A stretch of DNA of 64,000 nucleotides. Source: Sipunculus nudus (taxonomy: Eukaryota; Annelida; Sipuncula; Golfingiida; Sipunculidae). Shown piece by piece: positions 38,609-50,740 of this stretch. The position numbers were made by a program, and so were the translations under genes. The stretch's first letter is position 1. The number at the start of each line of letters is the position of its first letter. The stretch covers positions 52,775,624 to 52,839,623 of the forward strand of contig CM049308.1 of the NCBI GenBank assembly GCA_026874595.1. Direction: 5' to 3'. The notes below the pieces were generated by a model. The model was not told the DNA's origin. It was given only the letters and a program-made list of their open reading frames with translations, and did not search any database.

Positions 38609-40683
38609 ATGGACACGCCGAACGAGGCCGAAAATTTATTACCCGGAGAGGACAAGCCATCCTGGTGTAAATCAGTACTTGTTGGCCGATTTGTACAACA
38701 AGTCGCTACAAATGATGGCAGATTACAAAGCCCAATAGCCCTGTTCATCGCTTGGATCATACGAAATTATGCTGTATCCTTATTGACTGATGTTGGGCGG
38801 TTAGATGAGCAGTTTGTTGGGGACTTGATACCATGTGGTAGTTTTCATGAAGGCACAAAGGTGAGTCTACCCAACGAGTTTGATTACATGTTTGAACTTA
38901 AGAGTTTTCCAGGTGAGAATATTCTCATAGAAAGCGTGACCCCTCCCAGATTTCGACCAGCTGGAGAAGAAAACAATATCACTCGTTATGGTTTCTTTAA
39001 ACTCTCAAAAATTGATGATGGGATATGTGTATCAGCCAAAACCGTGCAAGAGAAATTCTACCGCACGCTAGAGATAGTTACATCAAGAACCAGCTTTTCT
39101 TTACTTCATTCCAATAGAATCATTTGTAATGGCCCTGCTGTGTCAATTTTTATCAATCTAAATCTGGCCAAGGTAAAACAAATGTTAAGACTGCTTATAC
39201 TGCACTCTCCGTCAATACGCGAAAAGAAGCTTTGCAAAAGGACACTGTGGCAGTTGAGAAAATGGGAAAAAAATCAGGAAATAAAGCTGGACTTAGTGAC
39301 GACGATAAAGAAACACCTGACCCGTCAGTCTCTTGAAGACGCTAAGATAAGATCAAGCCCCCGACTATTTCTCTCTGAGGAAGAAACCTTTCACTTCGTT
39401 CCATCAGGAGATTTTTGGAAAATATCGGTCGCTTTGCAGGAATTCAACCTCATTAGGAGACTTTGTGGAATAGAATCAGCCATTTCTGCAAACAATATAT
39501 ATAACAGGTTCACTTTTGCGGCTATATGTAACCGAACTGCGGTACCGGCCAGAAATGAAGCCGAGGAGCATTTGTTGAATGAAGCAGACTGTGTTTCTAC
39601 AGGAGACCAAAATAATCTTCTGCAGACAAATCGCCTTCATTGTCTTCTAGCTCTGAAAGTAAGTGCTGCCTCTCATATATTACATCTCAAATTGTGTGAA
39701 AAAAAGCCAGACCGCACTTTATGTAGTTATTAATAAGCTACAGAAGCATTGCTGTTTCAACAATAGTGAATTATTAATGTTGAATCAATATGATTATTTC
39801 TAAAGTCCCTCTATTAAAACATTTTCTTCCAGTATGTCAGAGATCTTCTGGATACAAGCACCATAAGGGAGACCAGTATTCTTGATACTTACCCTTTAAA
39901 GGTGAGTTTCATATCAGAGTGCGAACAACACCAAACTGAAGCTGACTGGCACCTTCATCGGATGGGGGAGAGAATATACAGTATTCTGGACAGGGTCGAC
40001 AGGTTCAATGATGTCGACAGGGTAAGTCCGGTTCCATGACTGTTCCTTTTCTGCAGAATGTGTCGGTCCACCAAGAAGGCAACAAGTGTTATTTAGAAGC
40101 CCGGAGAATGAAAGAATTTTTTGAGGAAATGACAAAAACACAGAAGATTAGAAATGTCACACATGCAGTTTTATTCTTGCTCCAGTTGCCGATTGCTGCC
40201 GTGAAAGTTGGTGCAACCACCAGGGCCACTAGATGCCCCGGAGTATCTGTTAGCGAACTTTGTTATAATACCCTGCCATTATTATTAATTTGTATGGGCT
40301 TCCTCCATATTATACTTGGAGCTGTTAACATTATTTGGTGGATTGTGCAGAGGAACTGCTGCAGAAACAGAAAAAGTACATCTCGGGTATTTTATTCCAT
40401 GAACAAATACTCTTTTTTTCTCCAATGTGTGTCCTTCTGTTGTGCGATAATATCGTTTTATTCGTTATTTCGATTTTATCATATGGAATATCTCCATTTT
40501 ATTATCTTAATTCCAGATTTGGTGACAATGTTATCAGTATATGTCTATCTATTTTCATTCCGCCTTGCGTCAAGAGGCAGGTTTTGCTTTTATATGAATG
40601 AATGTATCTTCTCAGACCAGCTTTGTGCTGAACGCTTTTGTCCACGGATGGATCAAACTAAAAGTTCATACTTTGTGGTGTAA
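38609..40683 (+). CDS. cGLR-TM copy F: best-preserved cGAS-like receptor with 4-TM C-terminus
   Basis: Exon 1 38609-39658 (350 codons), 174-bp intron (AAA|GTAAGT ... TTCCAG|TAT), exon 2 39833-40683. ATG context is strong (A at -3, G at +4). Core: PCGSFHEGTK with GS at 77-78, metal-binding E90 and D92 (NEFDYM), CNGPAV at 173-178, third acid D228 (EIKLDLV), FVPSGDFW at 263-270, HCLLALK ending exon 1. Exon 2: RDLLDTSTIRE, CYLEARRMK, hydrophobic segments near 447-465, 486-510, 531-550 and 558-582, tail NECIFSDQL at 594-602. The single problem is in the linker: an 18-nt insertion and 4-nt loss shift the frame near 40012, giving TGA at 40037. Removing 40022-40056 (35 nt, GTAAGT...CTGCAG) restores a 621-residue protein; unspliced, the product is 418 residues and lacks the membrane part. 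Family role: nucleic-acid-sensing cyclic dinucleotide synthase acting through STING. No cGAS-type zinc ribbon is seen. Confidence 0.88.
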
Positions 40684-41139
40684 TATCTCATTCTTAATTT
40701 ATTTTTATATCTTATATCTTAAAATTGGTATGATTTTTCAACAGCTGAGATTTTCTCTTTGCTATTAACTTCTAATCCTTGTGCAGGGTTTCCTGCATAA
40801 GTTGTGTTCCCGTTTAATAGTTACTACTTTACACGAGATATATTCACCTTTAAAGAAAATACGCACTTCTACTACATATATTTATATCTGCTAACCCTTT
40901 CGGGCAAGAATGTGTGTTCTGCCTCACTGCCCTATTGAACAATACAGATGATACAATATAAAATGACAACATGGTTAGAGTAGCTTAAAATAAAATGATA
41001 CAGCACGATGTGATATTCAACCAGATCAGAAATTCCTATGACGTGCAACTGTTACAGAGTGTGCACGAGAGTGAGAGAACTAAAAGGTAAATTTTAAAAT
41101 ATGAAATATAACGTATTGTAAGACCTATAAAGTGATATC

Positions 41140-41181
<42 letters not shown>

Positions 41182-41276
41182 ACTGTCCGTATGTTCTGCA
41201 TCTTGGGGTTCCCAGGTCTCCTTTTGTTTCTAGGCGTTTTTTTGTATTGCAAGGTTCTCTGCGTGGGTCTGTACAC
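40684..41276. other. intergenic, (TA)n at about 41144-41178
   Basis: 3' flank of F. Nothing else recognised. Confidence 0.4.
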
Positions 41277-41545
41277 AACGGTAGGCACAGCGCAAAGAAG
41301 TGTTATCAGACAAATGAGAGCGTGTTATCGCATTGTGCATCAGCTCCACATTTAAAACATGCGACACCCGCTCTGGCCTGATTTTTCCGAAACACCCGCT
41401 CTAGTTGGTCCAGTTCTTGGCCCTGTGCCAGAACCGGTGAAATCAGACCGAGTGCGAGTGTCGCATGTTTATAATTTGGAGCTGATGCACAATGCGATAA
41501 CATGCTCTCATTGGTCAGTTTAAAATTCTTTGCTGTGCGCCAACC
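41277..41545. mobile_element. foldback/MITE-like element with about 70-bp inverted arms
   Basis: Left arm (from 41279) runs through GAGAGCGTGTTATCGCATTG to CATCAGCTCCA; the right arm (to 41543) is its complement, with TGGAGCTGATGCACAATGCG. Homology continues through AAACATGCGACAC to about 41370 and 41455, leaving about 80 bp of loop. The interior has no open frame. Non-autonomous foldback transposon is the natural reading. Confidence 0.7.
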
Positions 41546-42275
41546 CTGGTGTTCGGACCTGGTAAGACTTTATATGCAGAGCAACAGTTAAAAACGTAAG
41601 AAGATCTGTGTTACCGCTGCGTGAGGAACGTATGGTTGCAAAAGCTTCTAATTCTCCTTGCAGGTGTGCTTCTCTATACAATACTCGTATGCAAAACAAG
41701 GTATCTATGATTGTGCGCTTAACACTGTAATCATCATTGTACATTTACAAAGGCAAACGAATCCTTTAATCAAATAACATACCACAGTATGGTATTGTGT
41801 TCGTCGTGACGATGTACACAGCTGTAACAGTTTGTAGGGTCCACACTATTAAAGTAAGTGTGAATTGTCATTATAAATATTCAAATATGGGATTTTAATA
41901 GAACTAATTTACAGAACGATTGCAATAAAATCAACAATATGTATATATCCTCAAGCCGAACCTTCGAATCGGCTTTAGCATGTATTCTGCCTTTGATCAC
42001 GTGTTACTCAAACTCCTCTTTTTGATTATACAGACATTTTAAATAGATTTGAGGAGGGGAAGTCTTCATGTGATTGCAAACATCTATAGTTATTAATCAA
42101 TCAACATGCTTTGTTCAGCAAGCTAGGACCTGTATATATGTATGCAAAGTTCAATAAACATCAGTAATTCCATAGTTATTCTATAAATATATAAAATTGT
42201 ATATGAAAGTATATATATATATGTGTGAGTGTGTGGTATAATACCATAAACATCTGTAGATATAAAACTTCATAA
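41546..42275. other. intergenic, nothing recognised
   Basis: AT-rich sequence without a supported feature. Confidence 0.35.
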
Positions 42276-42471
42276 GGCCCGTTTTCCATGATCGCTTTTC
42301 CACACGCGTTTCAGCTCGCGGAAATATCGCCTCAGTGTAAACCATGTATACCGTTTTCATGATCGCGTTTCCACGCACGGATAATACCCGCGCGGAAAAT
42401 CAATCGCCCGATGCGCGATTTTTCAGGTGGCGGAACAAAAAACGCGCTGAAACGCGATCATGGAAAACGAG
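42276..42471. mobile_element. short MITE with terminal inverted repeats
   Basis: Ends match as inverted repeats: CCCGTTTTCCATGATCGC on the left and GCGATCATGGAAAACGAG on the right. TAA flanks both sides (42273-42275, 42472-42474), which would fit a 3-bp target-site duplication of the PIF/Harbinger type. An internal CCGTTTTCATGATCGCG repeats the terminal motif. Much richer in CpG than its surroundings. Confidence 0.6.
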
Positions 42472-42699
42472 TAAACTGTGAATCCACTTCACATTAATTT
42501 AATTAACTCTAAATATAATTGACTCCTTCTGTCGAAAGTGTGTTTTTTCATATGTTAACCACTTAAGAGTACCTGTCAGCTTTTATTTTGCTTATAGGTG
42601 CAAATACGTTAGCTTTTCTTAATTCAAATACAGAGAAGGCTTTTATCCTAGCTGTACTTTTCACTGCTACTTGATTCCATGATTCGCTCAGTTTCATTT

Positions 42700-45110
42700 T
42701 TAGCTCAGCTGACTGTCAGTCATGCTGGGCTATAGCGATGGGTCTTTGTCCGTCGTCCTTCCGTCCGTCCGTTAGCAGGGCACAAATCGTAACTGTAGGG
42801 GCTAGGGCCATGAACCCTATGCATTCTTAGAGGTTATACAAAGATCTCCTTGCAAACCTGAAATTAGGTCACTTCGACCTATATTCTTGAAGTTATGGGG
42901 TGTGTTTGCACCCCCCAGAAATAACTCTTTGAGACAAAATTTTCATCCCAAACCTTCCATCTTTCACATACAGCTCACCTACCAACAGGGGAAGAACCAT
43001 ATTTTTTTTAGGTCAAAAGGTCAAAGGTCAAGGTCACAGGAGCCTCTTCTTTGAAAAGCCTGTGGATGCATTTTAAGCCAACCCTTTCATCCCAATTCTT
43101 TGATCTTTCACATATAGGTCACCTACTAAGTTGGAGAAGAATCCTATAGATTTTGAGGTCACATGGTCAAAGGTCAGGGTCACAGGATCCACTTCTTTGA
43201 AAAGGTTGTGGACACATTTCAAGCTAGACTTTTCATTCCAAACCTTCCAGCACTGATATCGCTTCTCTGCCAACAGGGGAAAAGACCTGTTGATTTTGAG
43301 GTCAAAGGTCAAGTTCACAGCACCCACTTCTTGCGTGGAGTCATTTTCAGGCAAACTTTTCAATCTGTACCTTCCATCTAACATATATGGCTTACCTACC
43401 AATTAGGGAAGAAGCCTATTGATGTTGAGGTCAAAAAGTTAAAGGTCAAGGTCACAATATTTAATTGTTCTAAATGCTTGAGAGCATATTTCAAGTGTAA
43501 CTGTTCAACACAAACCTTCAGTCTTTCATATATGCCACATCTATGCATCACTCAGTTCGACTCAAACTTCATATTTATGGGTCTTTTTTGCTTGAATAAA
43601 TAACTTATTGATTTTGGGGTCAGCAGGTTAAAGGTTGCAGGTCAAAGTTATTCACCCATTGGTTGCCAAGTAATTACACCAGATTTAAGTGGTTAGTAGT
43701 TACCCATCATTTAGAAAGAATCCAGTTGATATATGGGCAAAAAGCCAAGGTCATAGGTCAGGGATGTTCACAATTACTTATTTTATAGACCATCTCTATT
43801 TTTCTTGTATATATAACCATCCCACTCCAGCTGGTACATCTCCCTGTGTGGCTGTAATTATGAGTGACACTGGTGACATATGACTCCCTTTTGTATCAGC
43901 CTATTAAGTGATAAGGCTCAGTGATAAGTACCTCGTTACTTCATAACAAAAACACTATTGTCAGAATGCTTCAGCCAGGCATTAAGACTATGAGAGTATA
44001 GTATTAAGGTTTAGCTACTGATTTATAAGATGATGAGAACTTTTTGCAGTTTATTTTATGGAATCCTAGCAATAAACTTAGTTTCCTCGATATCTGAATA
44101 TTTTAATATATACCACCACATGTAAAAGCAAGTGTTTGTTCTCATAATATGTGGATGTGTACCTTGATTTAGGATGGCTTTTTGTTTTATTTCAAGACTC
44201 TTAGTCATGCTTTCTGCATTTCTTTTCTTTCAGGTTTGGCAGTTTACCTATCCTGCTGACCCCATTGAAAAGCAGAGTGATAATAAAAAATATTGGGCTT
44301 ACACTTTTTACAATTGCAAATCTATAAATCTGATATGAGAGTCTGGACATGCCTTTTAAATTATTTTGGGCATTCATTACTGGATAATTTGCCCCAAGTT
44401 TGGTCTCTTATTGGAGAATGTGGGATATCAAATGTCATACTTGTCAGAAATCCATTATGTCTGCCAGTTAGCCACCTTAGAAATTCTTTCTTCAGTGCAG
44501 TTTCAGTAATTTTTCTTTAATGTTTGGTCCGATTTAGAGAATGTTTGTTGTCTGATTTCAGACTTGTCAGAAGTCCAATATGGCCACCAGGCAACCATCT
44601 TTTAATTCCTTTTGATCATATTATCTCAAGAACAGTTAAAGTGAATGCAGTTGGATGTATATTTATGTAATCTTGTAAAGGATTGGTTCAAATATTTCTG
44701 AATAAATATTACCATCATTTATAAAAGTGCAGTACAGTTGGCTTGTATTGATTAAAAATTCATACAGAAGCACCTGTTTCTCAATAATTCTTGCATTTAT
44801 TTCCTCGATTTTTGCTATATATTTTGATCTTATATTTGCCCTTTGTGGTGTTCCTTTTGAGACTGACAGGTTTCAAGCAAGCTGTTAGAATAGTTCCTGA
44901 TAGCTTAACAATCATGCATTTTCCTCAGACCATCAATTCACTGTGTTTTAACCAGACATAGGTGATATATATTGCTGTTGTCATAGAAAATATACAACAA
45001 ATTGGCAAATTGGTTCTTCAAAATTTGACTGGAAGTTGTGCATCTCAGTCCATGATGTCACAGGTCATGCTTGGCAGCTGAGCGTCATGACCCATGGGTC
45101 ACTTGTTTTC
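42700..45110. mobile_element. TE-like repeat, 2.4 kb, with internal tandem array
   Basis: Starts near TTAGCTCAGCTGACTG and ends near GGCAGCTGAGCGTCATGACC, so GCTCAGCTG forms short inverted ends. Just inside the left end is a run of CCGTCCGTCC. A fragment resembling the right end (AGCTG...GCCTCATGACCCATTGG) recurs at 45670-45712. The interior has no transposase-like frame. Boundaries are approximate. Confidence 0.45.
42975..43780. repeat. tandem array, about six degenerate 120-190 bp units with AGGTCA motifs
   Basis: Unit anchors of the type GAGGTCAAAGGTCAAGGTCAC begin near 43011, 43155, 43299, 43428, 43617 and 43735. Between them recur CTTCTTTGAAAAG, CAAACCTTCCA, and CTACCAACAGGGGAAGA. Units are diverged, so the array is old. 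Confidence 0.75.
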
Positions 45111-45112
45111 AT

Positions 45113-46991
45113 TTTTTTCTGATGGAGACTCATATATTCATGCCATGATAAGACAAAATAATTTTTTATTTAACGAACAATGCTTTGTATTTACAAATAA
45201 AAAGCTATGCTGAAAAGTCAGTGGAAATTCCAAACAGCTACTCTATCTGGTCCCTGTATTTGGAGTTAACTTTAGTTTAGATAAACATCATGACTTTCAA
45301 TGTAGCACTATGTGACAGAAAATACAAAAATAATAATGTGAGTAATAATAATCAATTACATACAGTTTTCTAAGTTGCAATTCCAGTACAAAACCATGTA
45401 CACTCATATTCCTAGGAATAGTTGCATCGCAAGTCTTTTAAATTGATCCTACTGACATTCTTTATTCAAAGGTTAATAAGAAGATTAAACTTTCACCCTA
45501 TGTGTGTGACTATGTACTACTATCCATACCCTTGATCTCCATAACAGGAATGGTGTCGAAAACCGCACTATTGAGTATTTCTTTAAGGTTATTGTAGTAA
45601 CCTTATCATAGCCTGATCATTTCAAACTCAGAATATCTAAGAAATGTGAGCATCTCTCGTTTATAAGCTGAACAAGTCAGCTGTGCCTCATGACCCATTG
45701 GTCAGTTTATGTTGTGGGAGTCATACCATCTAGTTGAATAAAAAGAATATATATATAAAATGTATACATATGCATAAAAATGTACAGATGCATTAAAAAC
45801 ATGAATGATTAATTCATAAATATAAATGAGCATCGGAAACCCATCGATGATAATTACGTCAGATATGAGTGCCACTTGAGCTTTAATATAGATAGAATAA
45901 GATATATACATATCAGTATACACATTTACAGATCCTAAGGGGATGAAAGCTCAAATCTGCGTGTTCATGTATCATAAAATGAGGCTACATTGTGTGAAAC
46001 TGCTGTAATTTTATTAATTATAAGACAGGTAGGTCATATACATTTACGGGTTTGGCCTCCAGACTGATTTTTATATGATAGGTCTAAACCTTTAATAATA
46101 TGCTAACCTTTTGGAACTCTTGACTATGAATAGGGAAAATCCCACCATAGTCAATGCCACAATGGATGAGCTGTTAAAAGAGGTTATAAATTGCAATAAA
46201 CATACTTATGTTAACGTTCTCCACCTAGGGTTAACAGTGAACAGGTGACACAGACATCTTGTGCCGGTCAAAACGATAATTAATCCGTTATAATACATGC
46301 TTATGCGTCTGGTTTTGCATTAGCTGGGTGCTTATAAGTGTCAATATGTATACCGCAAAAAATGATACGACCAAAACACAGATATCATAGACCATTAGAT
46401 CACGCGACAAGAAGACAGAATGATTAATTACGGGGAAATAACTGTACTTTTTGTGCGTGCATGTGTGTGCGTGCATGTGTGTGTATTCCACTTCAGATAA
46501 CATATAGTAACACTAAGATTCCGAGCCAGTGACCACGATAATTAATGACAATCACTTGATAACTTTTTATGCGATAAGTTGGGCATTTATGATTGTCACA
46601 CAGTTCAAGAGCTTGGGTGGTTTAAGTATATATATATATGCATGAGGAATCCCTATTAATCTGATTATATACCTGAATCTGATACAAGTTCTGATAAGGC
46701 CTATCTTTTTAATATTTGAAAGATAATTGATGTTCATTACCCTGCCTATATACAAGGATTATTCTGTTTTTCCTAATCTTGTGCTTTTCTTCTTTAGTAC
46801 GCCGGAAGATACGATACATAATTTGCACACGAGAAAGAACAGAATTGAGGTCCTAAAATATAGGGTCAGATAAAATATTTTCCTTTTAATGATATAAGGC
46901 TTCTCTCTCTCTCTCTTTCTCACACACACACACACACACACACACAAAGGACAAAAGGCATTACTGAAAATTGAAAAAAAGCTGTATAATG

Positions 46992-47026
<35 letters not shown>
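45113..47026. other. intergenic; TE fragment at 45640-45712 and (CA)n at 46919-46946
   Basis: No gene is seen. A (CT)n/(CA)n microsatellite occupies about 46902-46946. A block near 46515-46600 (CCAGTGACCACGAT...) resembles the repeats upstream of gene I. (TA)n at 46995-47026 leads into the hairpin repeat. Confidence 0.45.
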
Positions 47027-47030
<4 letters not shown>

Positions 47031-47222
47031 AACACTATAAATTCACTACAGTCTGTTTCGGGATGCGACCCGATCATCAGGTGAATGTTTTTAGAACCTG
47101 ATGATCGGGTCGCATCCCGTGAAACAGACTGTAGTGAATTTACAGTGTTGTTTTCATCAGAGTTATACCGCTCTGGCCTAGTCTTTAGGCCATAGAGCAC
47201 TTTACATCGGAGGGTAAAACTT
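47027..47222. repeat. hairpin repeat, copy 3
   Basis: Both arms present: left 47027-47084, right 47094-47154, loop of about 10 nt. Arm core GGATGCGACCCGATCATCAG. The tail has GGCCTAGTCTTTAGGCC. Flanked by (TA)n on both sides. Outside the segmental duplication, so this is an independent insertion. Confidence 0.8.
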
Positions 47223-47269
<47 letters not shown>

Positions 47270-47442
47270 GGTATGTGTTGTGATATATGAGTATCAAATC
47301 AATGTGCCTCACTTGTACCATAAGTTCGGACAACCCGTAAAGCCCATGTACATATACGGTAACTTGCGTATCCTATTGTGCGGTCCTTACGACCGTTTTG
47401 GAATATGCAATTAAATGGACAGCCTTTATTATTAATAGAAGC

Positions 47443-48799
47443 ATGGGGGAAACAATACAGAGTCCCATGCTGCAAAGACGAATATACATTCGATGCCTGA
47501 ATATATCCTTATTAGCAGGGTTGTGAAATATGTAAGTGACAAAAATGCAAAATTATTTTATCCATTGACTTCTGTTGTTGCTTCTTTTATCCAGAGTTTT
47601 CTGGAATATCTTCTGGAAGAAGTTACGCGAGACTTTCATTTGTGTCTTGATGCCTTACGGGAGTTATTTTGAGGGCACAAAGGTAAATCGTCCCGACCCA
47701 TTTGATTTTATACATGATTTGAGAAGTTATTCATCGGCAAATTTTCACATATGCATACAAAGTGCTGTCCTATCTCTTCAAAGTATCTCTGGTGTTGAGG
47801 ATCAGACTATATCTCATTTAGTGATATGCAGATCAGAATTTAAAAATTACCTAAAGAGCTTATAATTTTGATCCTAGCACCCTTGCGTGCAGAAGAAGAT
47901 GTGGTTTGCCCTGGGCCTGCTTTATCAATATTTGTAACCTTGAATTTGGTCAGGATAAGACTTGTCCCTCGCAGAATGTCCAGCAGTGTATCGTCGAAAT
48001 CTGTACGAGATTACTGTTAGACAGCAAGAAAACAATTTTGTAAATGAAAAACATCAGAAGAATTGAAGCTGAGCTTGGTTCTTGTTATTAAGAAAAAAGA
48101 ACTTTCACTTGAACCATTAGGATATAGGAACCATTCAGGGATAGAAACAGTTTGCGAGCTCTTCCAATCAGCACAGGAGGAAACCTTCCATTTGGTTCCA
48201 TGTGGAGACTTTTGGAGGCTGTCACTTTCTGTGCAAGAACTCCATCATATGAGACAACTCTGTACACCTGTTCAGTTCGATGATTGGATGAAGACAGTAT
48301 TTCCAAGAATGGCTTGAATGAACTCAGATATGTTCAGGGGCCCGTATATCTAGGGCACATGACAGCTGTTTCTCTGTTTCTCTGACTCTACCTTTTCTTC
48401 TTTTTTTTGCCAGTGTTCCAAGAACACAAATGGCTACATTTAAGTTGGTAGAATGGAACCACATTTCCGTAACATGACCAGGACACAGAAATAAGGAACA
48501 TGGCACATACGCCTTTAAGTATTCTCATGTTTTGCTTAGTGGCTTTCATATTGCATGTCATGATTATCAGAATCGTAAACAATAACGATGTCCTTGTCTA
48601 CGCAGAGCTGTCCATATCAGTCCTCGTGGTCTGCCAGCTCGCGTGGGCATCGATACATACGCTCTCAGGTAAAAGACATTTGCTTTCTCATTCTTGGATA
48701 CTATTTTCCATTATGGTATTATTTATTTTACAGGTAATGTATGTGTTTATATGTACATATATACAAATCCTCACAAAAAGAGGAATACCTGAGAACTGA
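47443..48799 (+). pseudogene. cGLR-TM copy G, heavily decayed
   Basis: Exon 1 relic about 47443-48316 and exon 2 relic about 48415-48799, spread over several frames. Recognisable parts: SVVASFIQSFLEYLLEE (N-terminal helix, as in I), PYGSYFEGTK at about 47651, then PDPFDFIHDL where paralogues have PNEFDFMFEL, GPALSIFVTLNLVRIR, KLSLVLVIKKKELS, HLVPCGDFWRLS. The first half of exon 2 with its conserved linker is missing; similarity resumes at the VPxFQE/CYLEARR region in a broken frame, then about two membrane segments. The first metal acid is replaced by P and the third acid (D in KLDLV) by S, the latter shared with I. Closest to I. Non-functional. Confidence 0.82.
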
Positions 48800-50740
48800 G
48801 GACAGAGTTACTCGCGTATAATAATTGATAAACATATAAAAAAATTAGTTTTTTTTGGGGGGGGGGGGGGGGTAAGGGGGTTATGATAATGTTCCTCTAC
48901 CATTTATCTAATACTCTTATTGGATATATGATTTTGACACCAATTTTGGCACATCTTATAGAGCTGTTATATGGTATACCCACGTCCGACCGTCTGTCCA
49001 TTAACTTTTAGTATAGCTTACCTGGCCTTTAGTGGATTTTCACGAAAGACCGCGTAACTACTTACAAGTAGATTTTCTCACCCGAGTTTGATTATTGGCA
49101 AAATCCACGCATATATAATAAGGGAGGGCACATGGCTACTTTGAAGAGTCGATGTGGTAACTTCTGAAAAACATGATGGATTTTGATAAAACTCAAGAGA
49201 AATATTAATCGATATAATATCAGGCCTATGTTTGTGGCGCCCTGATGGTTAACCAAAAAATCTTATGGATTTAGAAACTCATTGAGAAAATAAACCAATA
49301 CAATTTCTCACCTGTATAACATTCTCAATAAAGTTCACGTATATATTTAATGAGGTCAGAGTTTAAGAGATACACGACGGGCGTAGTATGCACTATTTGC
49401 GGTACTCTTGTTTTTATATAATATAATTTAACATAGACCTACACACAAATGTAGGTTAATGCTAGATAGTTAAGTGCATACACAGTTCATACATACAATA
49501 TTTACACGTGATAACCCTCTAGGGATTGATGATTTTACAGTTATACAACTGTAAAAAGGAACGATTGTTACTTTAGATAAACGATACAGCAATCCACACA
49601 CATACACGCATACATAACACACACTTAGGACTCAAGCTGAACAGTTAAACGTTTGTGACAGGGAAGGTGGGGAAGGCGTAAACTAGGTATGTTACAGCTG
49701 TGCAGAGAGTCATAGTGTCATGTGTGATACTGCATTTTATTCAGCGCAAACGACAGGCTAAATGTACAAGCCTGAAAGTCGGATTACTTTGCACAAGAAA
49801 GGTCGTACTTATTTGTAAATAGCTACATGTATTAACTTTGCACAGGGAAAACCGACAATCGACGATCCCATTGTTATAGAGCTGTCAATCCGATATCAAA
49901 TTCCTTTATAGATAAAGCTTTATGACAGTTTGTTATACGTTGGGTGAACATTAGTAGCAAATAGGTATATAGATTATCAGCAATTTTTTACAATAAGTGG
50001 CACGTACAGGACGGCGTTATCATGGATCATCAGAACACACGACGAGCTATAAGAGATGACTGATGGGGATAATCTGGTAGTTTCCCTCCTCAGATTGGTC
50101 AATTGGACTGTTGTAAACGATTTCTGGCCACAGAAGTCCGTAAATTTCAAGTTTTGTAACACTATAAAATAACTATCGAATTTACTATTTAAATGGATTT
50201 TTATTAGCTTCCTTGTATTTATACTAATTTAAAAGGTCACTCGCAAAACTATTAAGAGATTAGGGAATATGAATGACATTGAAAAAATGCCCAAGGTATA
50301 TATAATACCATAGTGATTTGAAAGATGTGTTGAAAATAATAAACGATTGGTAATGCTAAAGTCAGAGGAAGTCAGAGGAAGGTACCTTCGGATTATTGCT
50401 TTTCCCGTTCTGTGTCTACCAAAGTCTAACGGTAAAAAGATATAAGATTATTGTAAAAATCGAATGTTTAACGGGTGTTTCATTCTTAGTCTTTAAAGAA
50501 AACACTTCCCTGTTCCTTAAAGCATTTTTGATAGTCCTTGTTTTGTTAAAAGAACACATCACAATATATATACACGCAATTTATATACACTATATATACA
50601 CAATATATACACATAAGATAAGTATAAACTATAGCACTTAGCTAAGTGATAAAACGGGTCCATGATACTCGTGATAAATAATACCTATATGTGAGTTTAA
50701 TGAGTAACAAGATTAATAGTAGCTGTGTCTTTTTTACAAA
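48800..50740. other. intergenic; G-run at 48857-48872 and dispersed repeat to about 49400
   Basis: The stretch TTGGCACATCTTATAGAGCT near 48950 resembles TGGGCACCTCTCATAGAGCT near 4875, marking a dispersed repeat that continues to about 49400. A minus-strand 61-codon frame at 49977-50162 has no recognisable feature. Confidence 0.4.

Noticed and set aside
38609-40683. Assignment of the family to MAB21L developmental proteins rather than cGLRs
   Set aside because: GS plus NEFDxM plus third Asp with cGAS spacing, and rapid lineage-specific duplication and loss, fit immune cGLRs better than the slowly evolving MAB21L genes.
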